DNA of 64,000 bases from Gluconobacter aidae (GTDB lineage: Bacteria; Pseudomonadota; Alphaproteobacteria; Acetobacterales; Acetobacteraceae): assembly GCF_009547075.1 (NCBI RefSeq), contig NZ_WIPH01000006.1:1-64000 (forward strand), in the 5' to 3' direction. The notes under the pieces were generated by a model. It was not told the origin of the DNA and did not search any database. It was given only the letters and a program-made list of their open reading frames with translations. Both the position numbers and the translations under genes were made by a program. This document shows, one piece after another, positions 46,555 to 55,216 of the stretch (its first letter is position 1; each line of letters opens with the position of its first letter).

Positions 46555-47079
46555 ATGCGTCGTTCCGGATTTCTAACCCTTCTGCTGGTCTCTGCGATGG
46601 CCGTTCCTTCCCTGGCCTGTGCTGCCGACAGTGTGACGGGGGAGCTGAAGGGGACGGATGGCTCTTCGCATGGAATTGTGAATGTCACCGAGGCCCCCAA
46701 AGGTGTTCTGCTGCGTCTTCAGGTGCAGGGGCTGACGCCGGGCTGGCACGGGATTCATTTCCATGAAAAGGGGAGCTGTGCGGCTCCGAAATTCACCAGT
46801 GCGGGCGCGCATGTTCATGCGGCAACGCCGGTGGTGCATGGTCTGCTGAATGCGGATGCGAATGATGCCGGGGATCTGCCCAATCTGTATGTCGCAGCGG
46901 ATGGGACGGCGACGGTGGAGCTTTATTCCACGCTGGTTTCGCTGAAGGGGCAGGGGGAGCGTCCGGCGCTGATGGATGCGGATGGGGCATCCGTGGTCAT
47001 TCATGCCAAACCGGATGATTATCAGAGCCAGCCGATTGGTGGGTCAGGGGATCGCGTGGCCTGCGCGGTTCTGCACTGA
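46555..47079 (+). CDS. sodC: Periplasmic Cu-Zn superoxide dismutase (variant Zn site)
   Basis: Secreted Cu,Zn-SOD of 174 residues. Residues 1-23 form a signal peptide (FLTLLLVSAMAVPSLACA). Cu ligands appear as His68 and His70 (GIHFHEKG), the bridging His86 (GAHVH) and the late His in VVIHAKPDDY. Zn-site residues are His95 and Asp107 (GDLPN), but the third Zn histidine, normally three residues before that Asp, is Asp104. The activating Arg remains (GDRVAC), and the disulphide cysteines are present. A GTG at 46543 in frame is an alternative start. Confidence 0.93.
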   Translation: MRRSGFLTLLLVSAMAVPSLACAADSVTGELKGTDGSSHGIVNVTEAPKGVLLRLQVQGLTPGWHGIHFHEKGSCAAPKFTSAGAHVHAATPVVHGLLNADANDAGDLPNLYVAADGTATVELYSTLVSLKGQGERPALMDADGASVVIHAKPDDYQSQPIGGSGDRVACAVLH

Positions 47080-47085
47080 GGCAGG

Positions 47086-47104
47086 CCCGGCTGTTCAGGC
47101 CGGG
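47086..47104. terminator. Hairpin between convergent sodC and methyltransferase genes
   Basis: A 6-bp GC stem (CCCGGC with GCCGGG, 7-base loop) 7 bases after the sodC stop. The methyltransferase stop codon lies within its loop. No T-run on either side. Confidence 0.4.
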
Positions 47105-47802
47105 TGACGGATGATCATGGCCTGTGTGGTCGGGAACTCGATGATGCGTTCGGGGCGGTCTGCGAAGAAGGTGCGGAACGCTTGGGCGACGCCGGGAATG
47201 ATCGAGAAGTCGTGGGTCAGGATGATGCCGCCGGGGACCAGACGGGGATAGAAATAGTCCAGTCCGGCCAGAGTGGCGTCATGAAGGTCTACGTCCAGAT
47301 GGACGAATGAGAAGCGCAGGTCTTCGAGACCGGATGTGCTGCCGGGGAACAGGCCGGGGTGGAACTGGACGTTCCGGCAGCCGGCCAGCTTGCGTTTTAC
47401 GTGCGGCAGGGTGCCGATGAACTGGCCCTTGTGGAAGACGCCGCTTTCGCCACTGCGCACACTTTCGGGAAGGCCCTCGAACGTGTCGAACAGGTGCAGG
47501 GTGCGGTCGTTTTTTACCGAGCAGAGCAGGGCTGCCGAGGCGCCTTCATAGACACCAAATTCGGCGAAATCGCCTGGCAGGGTGGTCTGGGCTGAGGCAA
47601 TTTCGTGGAGGATGAAGGCTTCGTCCGCGCTGAGGAGCGATCGTGTGCCGCGGATGGCATGTCGAAGGCTGGAGAGGGTTCGCGGATCTTTGTGGCCGGA
47701 GAGCAGTCGCATCTGCAGGGCGTTCTGCAACCCGAAGGTCAGTGCCCGGGCGATGCGGCTGCATCCGATGATGCGGCGCAACTTCTCGTTTCTCATCCAC
47801 AT
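47095..47802 (-). CDS. TylF-like SAM methyltransferase
   Basis: A 235-residue protein of the TylF/macrocin O-methyltransferase fold. A SAM-site region is at DFAEFGVYEGASAALLCSV, followed by HLFDTFEGLPESV, DLRFSFVHLDVDLHDATLAG and YPRLVPGGIILTHDF. The Asp residues of HLDVDLHD would bind the metal. ATG at 47802 is placed after an AGGAG about 12 bases upstream; an in-frame start at 47919 would lie inside gpsA. In many bacteria such enzymes modify sugars or small molecules, but the substrate here is unknown. It is the last gene of the tsaD-rlmJ-gpsA unit. Confidence 0.75.
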   Translation of the reverse strand: MWMRNEKLRRIIGCSRIARALTFGLQNALQMRLLSGHKDPRTLSSLRHAIRGTRSLLSADEAFILHEIASAQTTLPGDFAEFGVYEGASAALLCSVKNDRTLHLFDTFEGLPESVRSGESGVFHKGQFIGTLPHVKRKLAGCRNVQFHPGLFPGSTSGLEDLRFSFVHLDVDLHDATLAGLDYFYPRLVPGGIILTHDFSIIPGVAQAFRTFFADRPERIIEFPTTQAMIIRHPA

Positions 47803-47812
47803 TTTGTCATGA

Positions 47813-48787
47813 TTACTCCTGCGTGGGAGGGCGGTCCAGCAGAAGGTGTCGGGCTTCCTCAATCGTGAAGCCTTCGCCCAGGATACGGGTGACGGTTTCG
47901 ATGATGGGCGCGCGGACATGGTGTTTGCGGGCGAGGGCGCGCATGGCTGGGGCGGTCAGGACGCCTTCGGCAACCGTGGTGCGGGAGGCCAGAATGTCTT
48001 CAAGGGAGCGGCCCTCGCCGAGTTCGAGTCCGACACTGTAATTGCGTGAACCGCGCCCGGTGCAGGTCAGGATGAGGTCGCCCATGCCTGCTAGGCCTGC
48101 GAGCGTGCTGGCGCGGCCGCCCGTGGCTTCGGCGAGGCGGCCGATTTCGGCGACGGCGCGGGTGATGAGGGCGGCACGGGCGTTTTCGCCCAGGCCCGCC
48201 CCGATTGTGATGCCTGCGCCGATGGCGATGACGTTCTTGGCGGCGCCTGCGAGTTGGACGCCTGAGGCGTCATCGCTGGCGTAGAGGCGGAAGGCGGAGG
48301 TGTTGAGGAGTGTCGTGAGTTTCTGTGCGAGAGCGAGATCCGCGCAGGCGAGGGTTGCGGCGGCGGGGAGGCCTTTTGCGACTTCGATGGCGAAGTTGGG
48401 GCCGGAAAGGACGCCGGTCGGGCGGCCGGGCATTGTCTGGGCCAGAACATCGAGCGGCAGGAGGGATGTGGCCTGTTCCAGTCCCTTGCAGCAGGTCACG
48501 ACGGGAACTGCGGGATCGAGGACGGTCTGGAGGCGCGTGGAGACGTCGCGGGCGGTCTGGACCGGGGTGACGAGCAGGACGACGTCTGCGCTGCGGGGGA
48601 AATCGCCGGTGATGGTGACGTTGTCGGGCAGGGTGATGTCCGGCAGGCGCGGGAGGGTGCGGGTTCCGGGTGGGACCGGGTTGCGCATCCAGAGTGTCAC
48701 GTCCGCGCCTGTCGCTGCTGTAGCGCAGGCCAGCGCCGTTCCCCAGGCTCCGGCGCCGATGACGGCGATATGCGGACATGCGCTCAT
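47813..48787 (-). CDS. gpsA: Glycerol-3-phosphate dehydrogenase [NAD(P)+]
   Basis: Makes sn-glycerol 3-phosphate for phospholipid synthesis. The 324-residue cytoplasmic protein has the Rossmann loop IGAGAWGTALACATAATG and CCKGLEQATS. Also present are LSGPNFAIEVAKGLPAAAT, the catalytic Lys region GAAKNVIAIGAGI and GLAGMGDLILTCTGRGSRNY. It starts 2 bases after rlmJ. Confidence 0.95.
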   Translation of the reverse strand: MSACPHIAVIGAGAWGTALACATAATGADVTLWMRNPVPPGTRTLPRLPDITLPDNVTITGDFPRSADVVLLVTPVQTARDVSTRLQTVLDPAVPVVTCCKGLEQATSLLPLDVLAQTMPGRPTGVLSGPNFAIEVAKGLPAAATLACADLALAQKLTTLLNTSAFRLYASDDASGVQLAGAAKNVIAIGAGITIGAGLGENARAALITRAVAEIGRLAEATGGRASTLAGLAGMGDLILTCTGRGSRNYSVGLELGEGRSLEDILASRTTVAEGVLTAPAMRALARKHHVRAPIIETVTRILGEGFTIEEARHLLLDRPPTQE

Positions 48788-48789
48788 GG

Positions 48790-49629
48790 TTATTCCTCCG
48801 CCAGTCGTTCGATATTGATCTGGATGTCTTCGGCCTCGGGAGAACGCAGGCCGGTGGCGAGGGCTTGCAGAATGTTGCGGGCGTCGTCTTCAAAGCCAAA
48901 AGGCGCGTTGACGACCAGCAGGCCGCAGCCATTCAGCCGGGAGGGATCGACGGGCGGGCGGAGCAGGAACTCGCAGGCGAGCATGTCCCGGATGCCGGCG
49001 TCCTGAAGCGCCGTATAGAAGGCGCGGACGGGTGTGCGGTGCTTGATCGGGTACCAGACGGCGACGATCCCGGCGCGGAAGCGGGTGCGGATCAGCGCGA
49101 TGGCGTCGGCGCAGCGGGCGAAATCGTCCGGCTTTTCAAACGGCGGGTCGATGAGGACGAGGCCGCGCTTGAAGTCTTTGGGTGGCAGCAGGGCGCGCAG
49201 GGCTTCGTAGCCGTCACGATGATGGATTGCGGCCTGCGGGTCGGCGTGGAAGAGGCGGCGCAGGGGGCGGACGTCTTCGGGGTGCAGTTCACAGGCGATG
49301 AGCTGGTCCTGCGGGCGCAGTTCGGCGCGGGCGAAGGCCGGAGAGCCGGGGTAGCGGTGCCGGCCCTGCACGTTGGGGCGGACGGCGTCGAGATAGTCCG
49401 CAAGCGGTGCGGCGGCTGGCCCGTCGAGCAGGCGGCCGATGCCGGCGCGCCATTCGCCGGTCTTTTCGGCTTCTTCGGACGTCAGATCGTAGCGGCCGCA
49501 TCCGGCATGGGTATCGAGGACGACGAAGCCTGCGGGTTTGCGCTTCAGCGCCTTGATGAGTGCGAGAAGCAGAACGTGCTTCATGCAGTCGGCGAAGTTT
49601 CCGGCGTGGTAGATGTGACGGTAGTTCAA
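48790..49629 (-). CDS. rlmJ: 23S rRNA (adenine2030-N6)-methyltransferase
   Basis: SAM methyltransferase modifying A2030 of 23S rRNA. The 279-residue protein has the family N-terminus MNYRHIYHAGNFADCMKHVL, the SAM site DTHAGCGRYDL, YPGSPAFARAELRPQDQLIA and the catalytic LIDPPFE (DPPF type, for N6-adenine). YPIKHRTPVRAFYTAL is also typical. It overlaps tsaD by 4 bases and abuts gpsA. Confidence 0.93.
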   Translation of the reverse strand: MNYRHIYHAGNFADCMKHVLLLALIKALKRKPAGFVVLDTHAGCGRYDLTSEEAEKTGEWRAGIGRLLDGPAAAPLADYLDAVRPNVQGRHRYPGSPAFARAELRPQDQLIACELHPEDVRPLRRLFHADPQAAIHHRDGYEALRALLPPKDFKRGLVLIDPPFEKPDDFARCADAIALIRTRFRAGIVAVWYPIKHRTPVRAFYTALQDAGIRDMLACEFLLRPPVDPSRLNGCGLLVVNAPFGFEDDARNILQALATGLRSPEAEDIQINIERLAEE

Positions 49630-50723
49630 GAGACGTGTTCCGGGGTGGCGGGAGTGCGTTCAGACAGGGGCCAGCGTGGGCGGGCGGCGGTATTGATTTC
49701 GTTGGGGGTTTCGCCGGCGTGGAGGCGTTCGAGCGCGGCCCAGGCGACCATGACCGCGTTGTCCGTGCACAGGCGCAGGGGCGGGGCGAAAAAGGGGATG
49801 TTGTGGTTGGCTGCGACCCGTTCGAGGGCGTGGCGCAGGGTTTTGTTGGCGGCCACACCGCCTGCGACGACCAGGGCCGTGGCGTTCGGGCTGAGGGCCA
49901 GGGCGTGTTCGGCGCGGTCGGCCATCACATCCGCAACGGCACGCTGGAAGGAGGCGGCGACATCGGCGGCGAACTGTCGTGGCAGGGCGTCGCGGCTGCC
50001 GGTCGGGTCCTGCGTGTCGATCAGGCGGCTGACGGCGGTTTTCAGGCCCGAGAATGAGAAATCGCAGCCTTCGCGGCCTTTGAGGGGGCGGGGGAGCGGA
50101 TAGGCATCGTCACGGCCTTCGGTGGCAAGTTTTTCCAGCGCCGGGCCGCCGGGCCAGCCGAGGCCGAGCATCTTGGCGACCTTGTCGAAGGCTTCGCCAG
50201 CGGCATCGTCGATCGTACCGCCAAGGCGGACATAACGGCCGGTTTCCTCGACCGAGACGCACTGGCAATGGCCGCCCGAGACCAGCATTGTCAGATAGGG
50301 GAAATGCAGGTCAGCACCGAGTTCAGGGAGGCGCGGGGTGAGGATATGGGCCTCGATATGGTTGACGGCCACGAAGGGGCGGTGCAGCGCCATGGCCAGT
50401 CCCTTGGCGTAGGAACTGCCGACGATCAGGCCGCCGATCAGGCCGGGGCCGGTCGTGCCCGCGAAAGTGTCGATGTCGGCCAGTGTCAGGGAGGCTTTTT
50501 TCAGCACTTCCGCCACCAGTGTAGGCAGGGCGTCCAGATGGGCGCGGGCTGCGATTTCCGGAACGACGCCGCCGAGAATGGCGTGGTCGGTCTGGGACAG
50601 GACGCCCTCGGCCAGGATCGTGCCGTCGTAAGCGAGGATGGCGCAGGCCGTGTCGTCGCAGGAGGTTTCGATCGCCAGAAGGGGGCGCATGGGTGCGGAT
50701 GGAGAAGTGGCGGGGGCTGACAT
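49626..50723 (-). CDS. tsaD: tRNA threonylcarbamoyladenosine transferase TsaD
   Basis: ASKHA-fold enzyme that, with TsaB and TsaE, transfers threonylcarbamoyl to A37 of ANN-reading tRNAs. The 365-residue protein has the phosphate motif LAIETSCDDTACAIL, the metal histidines in VNHIEAHILTPRL, YLTMLVSGGHCQ and GLKTAVSRLI. GGVAANKTLRHAL and CTDNAVMVAWAAL also match. It heads a minus-strand operon with rlmJ and gpsA and diverges from hemC. Confidence 0.95.
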   Translation of the reverse strand: MSAPATSPSAPMRPLLAIETSCDDTACAILAYDGTILAEGVLSQTDHAILGGVVPEIAARAHLDALPTLVAEVLKKASLTLADIDTFAGTTGPGLIGGLIVGSSYAKGLAMALHRPFVAVNHIEAHILTPRLPELGADLHFPYLTMLVSGGHCQCVSVEETGRYVRLGGTIDDAAGEAFDKVAKMLGLGWPGGPALEKLATEGRDDAYPLPRPLKGREGCDFSFSGLKTAVSRLIDTQDPTGSRDALPRQFAADVAASFQRAVADVMADRAEHALALSPNATALVVAGGVAANKTLRHALERVAANHNIPFFAPPLRLCTDNAVMVAWAALERLHAGETPNEINTAARPRWPLSERTPATPEHVS

Positions 50724-50789
50724 GCCCTTATTATGGCCGAGTCTGTCATATCATGACAGTCCCGTGTGAATGGGCTAAAGCTGCCGTTC

Positions 50790-51839
50790 ATGAATGCTCC
50801 CGTCCTGCCTTCCGAGGCGCTCCAGAGAGTCGCCGCGGAAGCCGTCCGCCGCTCCCATGCCGCTGAGCCACCTACCGGCCGCAAGCTCCCTCTGCGTGTC
50901 GGGTCACGCGCGTCCCCGCTGGCGCTGGTCCAGACACGGAACTTCCTGACCCGTCTGACGCGGTTCTGCCCGGTGCTGCGCGACATGGGCGCGTTTCAGG
51001 AATACCAGATCAGCACCGAGGGCGATCGCAATCAGGCGCAGCGTCTGGCGGAGATTGGCGGCAAGGGGCTCTTTGCCAAGGAAATCCATGAGGCGCTGGT
51101 GGCCGGGCGGATCGATTTCGCGGTGCACAGCCTCAAGGATCTGGAAACCAATCTGCCGCCGGGCCTGGTGCTGGCCTGTACGCTCAAGCGCGAGGATGCG
51201 CGCGATGCGCTGATCCTGCGGGACCGGACTGTGACGGTCGATCCGCAGCGTCCCTATGACTGTCTGCCCGAAGGCGCGCTGATCGGGTGTGCGTCCGTGC
51301 GGCGTCAGGCGCAGATGCTGCATGTGCGGCCCGATCTGCGGTTCTGCCTGCTGCGTGGCAATGTGCAGACGCGACTGGACAAGCTGCGGGCCGGGGCCTG
51401 CGAGGCGACGTTGCTGGCGCTGGCGGGTCTGCGCCGTCTGGGTATGGAAGACCGTGTCGATGTCGTGCTCGAACCTGACCAGATGCTTCCCGCGTCCGGT
51501 CAGGGGATCGTGGGCGTGACGGTGCGTGAGAGTGATCTGGAACTGCGCGAACTGCTGTCCGCGATCGAGGATCCGGAAGCGCGGGCGGTTTCGACGGCCG
51601 AGCGTGCGCTTCTGGCCGAACTGGACGGCTCATGCCGCACGCCGATTGGCGGCTATGCCCGGATCGAGAATGGCGCGCTGAAGCTGAGCGGCATGATTGC
51701 GAGCGAGGACGGGACGTTCCTGCTCCGTCGTGAGATCGAAGGTGCGCCGCTTGAGGCAGCCCGGATGGGCACGGAGCTTGCGGACGCGCTTCGCCGTGAC
51801 ACACCGGCCCATATCTTTGATGAAATGAGGCGTCCCTGA
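50790..51839 (+). CDS. hemC: Porphobilinogen deaminase (hydroxymethylbilane synthase)
   Basis: Joins four porphobilinogens into hydroxymethylbilane in haem synthesis. The 349-residue protein has GSRASPLALVQT, STEGDRNQAQRLAEIGGKGL, the active-site Asp region IDFAVHSLKDLET and CASVRRQAQ. The dipyrromethane-cofactor cysteine is in ELDGSCRTPIGGYA. An N-terminal extension of about 35 residues precedes the core. ATG at 50790 is preferred; a GTG at 50766 is in the same frame. hemD follows after 26 bases. Confidence 0.95.
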   Translation: MNAPVLPSEALQRVAAEAVRRSHAAEPPTGRKLPLRVGSRASPLALVQTRNFLTRLTRFCPVLRDMGAFQEYQISTEGDRNQAQRLAEIGGKGLFAKEIHEALVAGRIDFAVHSLKDLETNLPPGLVLACTLKREDARDALILRDRTVTVDPQRPYDCLPEGALIGCASVRRQAQMLHVRPDLRFCLLRGNVQTRLDKLRAGACEATLLALAGLRRLGMEDRVDVVLEPDQMLPASGQGIVGVTVRESDLELRELLSAIEDPEARAVSTAERALLAELDGSCRTPIGGYARIENGALKLSGMIASEDGTFLLRREIEGAPLEAARMGTELADALRRDTPAHIFDEMRRP

Positions 51840-51865
51840 CGCTTTGTCGCCCTGAACCGGGTCGT

Positions 51866-52522
51866 GTGGTTCTGGTGACCCGGCCGGAGCCCGGACTGTC
51901 CGCTACGATGGCGGAGGTTCGAGCACTTGGCTGGGAGGCGGTGGCGTGTCCGATGCTGGACATCACGACATTCGCGCCTGTTGCGCCGGGTAAATTCCGT
52001 GCCGCGCTGGTGACGAGTGCCAATGCGCTGCCTGCGCTGCGGGACTGGCCTCGGGACCGGCCTGTCGTGGCGGTTGGGGCGCGAACGGCCGCGCGGGCGC
52101 GTCGGGACGGGTTCGTGAATGTCGAGGCGGCGGGCGGGGATGCGCGGGCTCTGGCGGCGTTCTGCCGGGCGCGCGGCATTATGGGCGCGGATGTGCTGCT
52201 GGCCAGTGGTGCGGGTTATGGCGTGGAGCTGGCACGGGATCTGGGTGTGCCGCGGGTCGAGGTTTATGCGGCCTGCAAGCGCGAGGCTCTGCCGGATTGG
52301 GCGGCGGAGGCCCTGCGGGACAATCGCGTCGATTCCGTCATGCTGTATTCGGGGAAAACGGCGGAAGCGTTCAGGGAAGCGCTGGCGGGCGAAGAAATCA
52401 TGGCGCTGTCTGCCGTGCGGGCGCTCTGTCTGTCAGAGGCCATTGCCGCGCGCCTGGACCCGAAGGAATGGCGCGCGGTGATGTGGCCCGATCCGCTGGA
52501 GCAGCTCGGGCCAGTGTCCTGA
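51866..52522 (+). CDS. hemD: Uroporphyrinogen-III synthase
   Basis: Closes hydroxymethylbilane to uroporphyrinogen III. The family diverges strongly, but the N-terminal VLVTRPEPGLSATMAEVRAL and the later VLLASGAGYGVELARDLGVP region fit. The position directly after hemC also supports the call. GTG at 51866 is the start that gives the family N-terminus; at 218 residues it is slightly short. It ends 2 bases from the convergent secB stop. Confidence 0.85.
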   Translation: MVLVTRPEPGLSATMAEVRALGWEAVACPMLDITTFAPVAPGKFRAALVTSANALPALRDWPRDRPVVAVGARTAARARRDGFVNVEAAGGDARALAAFCRARGIMGADVLLASGAGYGVELARDLGVPRVEVYAACKREALPDWAAEALRDNRVDSVMLYSGKTAEAFREALAGEEIMALSAVRALCLSEAIAARLDPKEWRAVMWPDPLEQLGPVS

Positions 52523-52524
52523 GA

Positions 52525-53046
52525 TCAGGCTTCGCCGGCGGGTTCCGGGAACTGCTGGGCGCGCTTGGCCTGCCACAGGGCAACGAAGTCGATCGGCTGG
52601 AGTACGACGGGCGGGAAGCCGCCGTCACGCGTGACATCACTGACGATGGAGCGGACATACGGGAAGATCAGACGCGGAACCTCGACCAGCAGGATCGGCT
52701 CGACGAGTTCCTGTGGCGGGTTGTTCAGCGTCACGACGGCGGCGTAGGTCAGTTCGGCGATGAACACCGTGCGACCGGCCTGGCCACCTTCCTGTGCCGG
52801 CGGCTCGGCGGCCTCGGCGCGGACGGCCAGGGCGACTTCATAGACGGCCTGGTCTTCTTCCAGACGGTTGGCCTGGACGTCGATATTGACGGAAATCTGC
52901 GGAGCAGAGCGCAGTGTTGCGAAAATGGACGCGCCGGCCGGTACTTCGAAGGACAGGTCCTTCGTGTATTGCAGGTTGATGGCCAGCGGCATGGCCGGCA
53001 CGTTTTCCTGGCCCAGGGCAGCGTTGTCGGTGGTGTTCTCTGACAT
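52525..53046 (-). CDS. secB: Protein-export chaperone SecB
   Basis: Cytoplasmic tetrameric chaperone that keeps secretory precursors unfolded and hands them to SecA. The 173-residue protein has the SecB pattern INLQYTKDLSFEVPAGASIF, ISVNIDVQANRLEEDQAVYE, VFIAELTYAAVVTL and LIFPYVRSIVSDVTRDGGFP. The C-terminal tail is acidic and hydrophobic. It stands alone, divergent from the Tim44-like gene, the usual alphaproteobacterial arrangement. Confidence 0.95.
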   Translation of the reverse strand: MSENTTDNAALGQENVPAMPLAINLQYTKDLSFEVPAGASIFATLRSAPQISVNIDVQANRLEEDQAVYEVALAVRAEAAEPPAQEGGQAGRTVFIAELTYAAVVTLNNPPQELVEPILLVEVPRLIFPYVRSIVSDVTRDGGFPPVVLQPIDFVALWQAKRAQQFPEPAGEA

Positions 53047-53239
53047 ACAGTCTCCGGTTCCGCAGGGGCTGGACCCGTGGCGGACATCGATTGGAACGAT
53101 TGCGATCCCTCGGCGGTAGCATGATGTCCGCTGTCCGCCAAGACACGGTTCTGGCGGACAGATGGTTGAGATCGGACGGATTGCACCCTATCTGTAGGTC
53201 AACGGATCTTTAACCGAACACTGCGAAACACAGGCCTTC

Positions 53240-54049
53240 ATGTCTTCTGACGACATCCATCTCCCCGCCGGCCTCATGGCTCACGCGGGTCATTATTTTC
53301 CCTGGGACCTCGTGGTCCTGTTCGTGCTCGCCGTGGCGCTGGGGGTGAGACTGTACCGTGTTCTTGGCCGGCGTGTCGGGATGCAGGGGGTACGGCAGGA
53401 ACGTCCGGGGGCCGGGTTTGGTCCGGGCGCGCAGAAGGGGGCTGCTCCGGATGCCGCACGTCCGAGCGTTCCGCCGCCGCTGCCCGGGCAGTGTGCGGGG
53501 AAACCGGGGGCTGCTCCCGGGGCTGCTTCCGGGGCGTTCGATCAGGCGGTGCCGGATGTGGCGTATGAAATTCCCGCGCCTGCCACACGGGTCGGGACGG
53601 TTCTGGGTGAGATCAGGTCTGTTTTCCCGGGGTTTTCGCCCGATGGTTTCCTGAAGGAGGCCGAAGGGACGTTCCGTCAGGTGGTTCCGGCTTTTGCGGT
53701 TGGCGACCGTACGGCGCTGGAAAAGCTGCTGACGCCGGCTTCCATGGATTCTTTTTCCGCGGCGATTGATGCGCGCGTGCAGGCGGGTGAGACGCAGCGG
53801 AGCGATCTGCGCGGGATCGAGAGCCTGTCCATTCTGGATGCGATGCTTGTGTCCGCGGAGGACGGAACACGGGTCGGCCGAATCGAAGTGAAGATCGTGT
53901 CGCGTCAGGTGAATATCCTCACGGATCGTGAGGGTGAGCCGGTGGTCGGAACCGAGGCCGTGACCGAGTTCCACGATCTGTGGCTGTTCGAGCGTGTGGC
54001 GGGGCAGTCCGACGCGCGGTGGCGTCTGGCGGCATCGCGTCCGGCCTGA
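53240..54049 (+). CDS. Membrane-anchored Tim44-like domain protein
   Basis: A 269-residue protein. A single N-terminal membrane anchor (about 22-40, WDLVVLFVLAVALGVRLYRV) is followed by a Pro/Gly/Ala-rich linker (about 50-110) and a C-terminal Tim44-like domain (about 120-269). The domain shows GFSPDGFLKEAEGTFRQVV, FAVGDRTALEKLLTPASMDS and FHDLWLFERV. This architecture is the alphaproteobacterial TimA-like protein next to secB and mltA, proposed as an ancestor-like relative of mitochondrial Tim44. It precedes mltA by 12 bases. Confidence 0.85.
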   Translation: MSSDDIHLPAGLMAHAGHYFPWDLVVLFVLAVALGVRLYRVLGRRVGMQGVRQERPGAGFGPGAQKGAAPDAARPSVPPPLPGQCAGKPGAAPGAASGAFDQAVPDVAYEIPAPATRVGTVLGEIRSVFPGFSPDGFLKEAEGTFRQVVPAFAVGDRTALEKLLTPASMDSFSAAIDARVQAGETQRSDLRGIESLSILDAMLVSAEDGTRVGRIEVKIVSRQVNILTDREGEPVVGTEAVTEFHDLWLFERVAGQSDARWRLAASRPA

Positions 54050-54061
54050 TCGCGTTCTCCG

Positions 54062-55216
54062 ATGAAGAAACTGCTGACCCTGCTGACGCTTGGCGCGCTG
54101 TGCGGATGCACGCCGCAGAATGCGCCGTCGTCGCTTTCGCTCTCTCCTGTCGGATATGACTCGCTCGCCGGATGGGAGCAGGAGGATTTCACGTCCCTGA
54201 TGCCGCTGCTGCGCGATGAGTGTCATCGTCTGTCGCAACTGCCGCCCGAGACGCTTCTTGGCGGGAGCGAGGCCATCACCTATGGGCGTCATGCTGCCGA
54301 CTGGAGCAATGCCTGTGCGGCGCTGGCGACGGCTTCGGATGCGCGAACCTATCTGGAGACGTGGTTCCAGCCTTACGAGGTGGGGACGGAGGCGTTCTAT
54401 ACCGGCTATTTCGAGCCGCAGATTCCGGCGTCCCTGACGCGGGGCGGGCCTTATCAGACACCGGTCTATGGTCGTCCGCGCGATCTGGTGCGGGCGAAGG
54501 CGACCAATGGCCAGATGGTCAGCGGGCGCTGGGTCAACGGGCAGTTCGCGCCGTATTATGACCGTGCCGCGATTGATGGTGGTGCTCTGGCGGGGCAGGG
54601 GCTTGAGATTGCCTGGCTGAAAAGTCCGGTGGATCTGTTTTTCCTTCAGATCCAGGGATCGGGGCGGCTGATTCTGCCGGATGGCGGACAGGTGCGTGTC
54701 AGTTATGACGGGCGCAACGGGCAGGCTTACGTGCCGCTCGGACGTGTGCTGGTGCAGGACGGTGAACTGCCCGCGGATGGTGTCAGCATGGACAGCATCC
54801 GGAACTGGCTTGAGGCGCATCCGGACCGGATGATGTCCGTCATGGAGCGTAATCCGAATTACGTCTTTTTCCGTCGCGATGACGGCAGTCTGGCGCAGGG
54901 TCCGAAAGGGGCATTCGGAATGCCGTTGACGGCCGGGCGCTCCGTGGCGATTGATCGGTCCGTGGTGCCGTTTGCGATGCCGCTGTGGATCGAGACGAAG
55001 CTGCCTTATGGAGTGGGTCAGCCTGTGACCTGGGATCATCTGGTGTTTGCGCAGGATATCGGGACGGACATCAGGGGGGCCGGTCGGGCCGACCTGTTCA
55101 CGGGATGGGGCGCGACCGCGCAGTCCGTGGCGGGGAACCTGCATGCGCATGGTCGGATGGTGCTGTTCCTGCCGCGGCCTCCTGCGGATTCGTCCACGGG
55201 TTCCGGGGCGCAATGA
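54062..55216 (+). CDS. mltA: Membrane-bound lytic transglycosylase A
   Basis: Outer-membrane lipoprotein muramidase that cleaves peptidoglycan to 1,6-anhydro products. The lipobox is at residues 13-16 (LCGC). The MltA domain holds GYFEPQIPASLTRGGPYQTP and FFLQIQGSGRLILPDG. The C-terminal 3D domain carries the catalytic Asp in DIGTDIRGAGRADLFTGWG. 384 residues is normal length. It sits between the Tim44-like gene and the DNA methyltransferase gene, overlapping the latter by 4 bases. Confidence 0.93.
   Translation: MKKLLTLLTLGALCGCTPQNAPSSLSLSPVGYDSLAGWEQEDFTSLMPLLRDECHRLSQLPPETLLGGSEAITYGRHAADWSNACAALATASDARTYLETWFQPYEVGTEAFYTGYFEPQIPASLTRGGPYQTPVYGRPRDLVRAKATNGQMVSGRWVNGQFAPYYDRAAIDGGALAGQGLEIAWLKSPVDLFFLQIQGSGRLILPDGGQVRVSYDGRNGQAYVPLGRVLVQDGELPADGVSMDSIRNWLEAHPDRMMSVMERNPNYVFFRRDDGSLAQGPKGAFGMPLTAGRSVAIDRSVVPFAMPLWIETKLPYGVGQPVTWDHLVFAQDIGTDIRGAGRADLFTGWGATAQSVAGNLHAHGRMVLFLPRPPADSSTGSGAQ

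Noticed and set aside
53210-55213. Long minus-strand open frame opposite the Tim44-like and mltA genes
   Set aside because: Spans two real genes and their intergenic gap on the other strand; basic low-complexity translation.
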